A stretch of DNA of 64,000 bases, taken from contig JACKNV010000004.1 of NCBI GenBank assembly GCA_024234735.1, forward strand, positions 204,710 to 268,709, written 5' to 3'. The notes under the pieces are model-generated. The model did no database searches and was not told where the DNA came from. It saw only the letters and a list, made by a program, of their open reading frames with translations. The first letter of the stretch is position 1, and each line of letters opens with the position of its first letter. Made by a program: the position numbers and the translations under genes. The DNA comes from Pseudomonadales bacterium. Lineage in GTDB: Bacteria; Pseudomonadota; Gammaproteobacteria; Pseudomonadales; Halieaceae. Below, piece after piece: positions 63,950-64,000 of the stretch.

Positions 63950-64000
63950 CATCAAAACCAGCCAAAAAATCTCCGCGGAGACGCCCCCAAGAAACACTTT
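63950..64000. repeat. direct repeat unit R, copy 3 (runs off the right edge)
   Basis: CATCAAAACCAGCC-AAAAAATCTCCGCGG as in copy 1, followed by AGACGCCCCCAAGAA. It suggests that another DUF1640 unit follows outside the window. Confidence 0.65.

Overview
The window looks like chromosome of a high-GC marine-type gammaproteobacterium. The pointers are a LiuR-type leucine-degradation operon with its palindromic operator, a PaaX-family regulator, an IPTL-CTERM-like protein, Pit/PPK2, MscS/MgtE genes and an exopolysaccharide locus with fcl, gmd, ugd and an O-antigen ligase. A Cellvibrionales/Halieaceae-type genome is my best guess; that is an inference from gene content, and no rRNA gene is present to fix it. 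The first 9 kb are visibly less GC-rich and more patchwork than 11-61 kb.

Layout. 0-9.4 kb: an AraC-type regulator cut by the window edge, divergent from a secreted 816-residue arylsulfatase; a gene-poor gap with a promoter plus 5' half of a tRNA-Thr gene; a glycine-rich surface protein; a PaaX regulator divergent from a fatty-acid desaturase; a Fic-domain protein behind an inverted-repeat operator region; an outer-membrane barrel. 9.6-12.3 kb: phosphate transporter pit plus PPK2 polyphosphate kinase behind a candidate Pho box. 12.4-17.3 kb: a HExxH lipoprotein, a HerA/DUF87 ATPase and an esterase. 17.3-23.4 kb (minus): a membrane-anchored sulfatase with a small membrane partner, coaX-birA, and a ceramidase-like lipoprotein. 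23.6-29.8 kb: liuR-liuA-liuB-liuD-liuE for leucine/isovalerate breakdown, without liuC. BirA, encoded just upstream, would biotinylate LiuD.

29.9-40.2 kb: a small membrane protein, an amidohydrolase, YaeQ, and a magnesium/mechanosensitive block (a CNNM-type protein, a DUF432-like protein, two MscS-family channels, a channel-less MgtE/CBS protein and MgtE), then an L,D-transpeptidase. Three related long hairpin repeats sit in convergent gaps here. 40.3-45.6 kb: a PqqD-like protein overlapping a molybdopterin oxidoreductase, a long inverted repeat, and LemA plus an M48 peptidase. 45.7-61.2 kb: an AraC-type HTH protein and the edge of an exopolysaccharide locus, making UDP-glucuronate/galacturonate and GDP-fucose precursors, with a metzincin protease and several unassigned membrane proteins.

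61.3-64 kb is accessory DNA: yefM-yoeB and RHH-doc toxin-antitoxin pairs with palindromic operators, then a tandem array of DUF1640-type coiled-coil membrane proteins containing a broken copy and palindromic GAATTC repeats, running off the right edge. The least-explained items are the covarying hairpin repeat family, the promoter-bearing tRNA half, the PqqD-molybdoenzyme pair, and the lysine-rich protein beside the O-antigen ligase.
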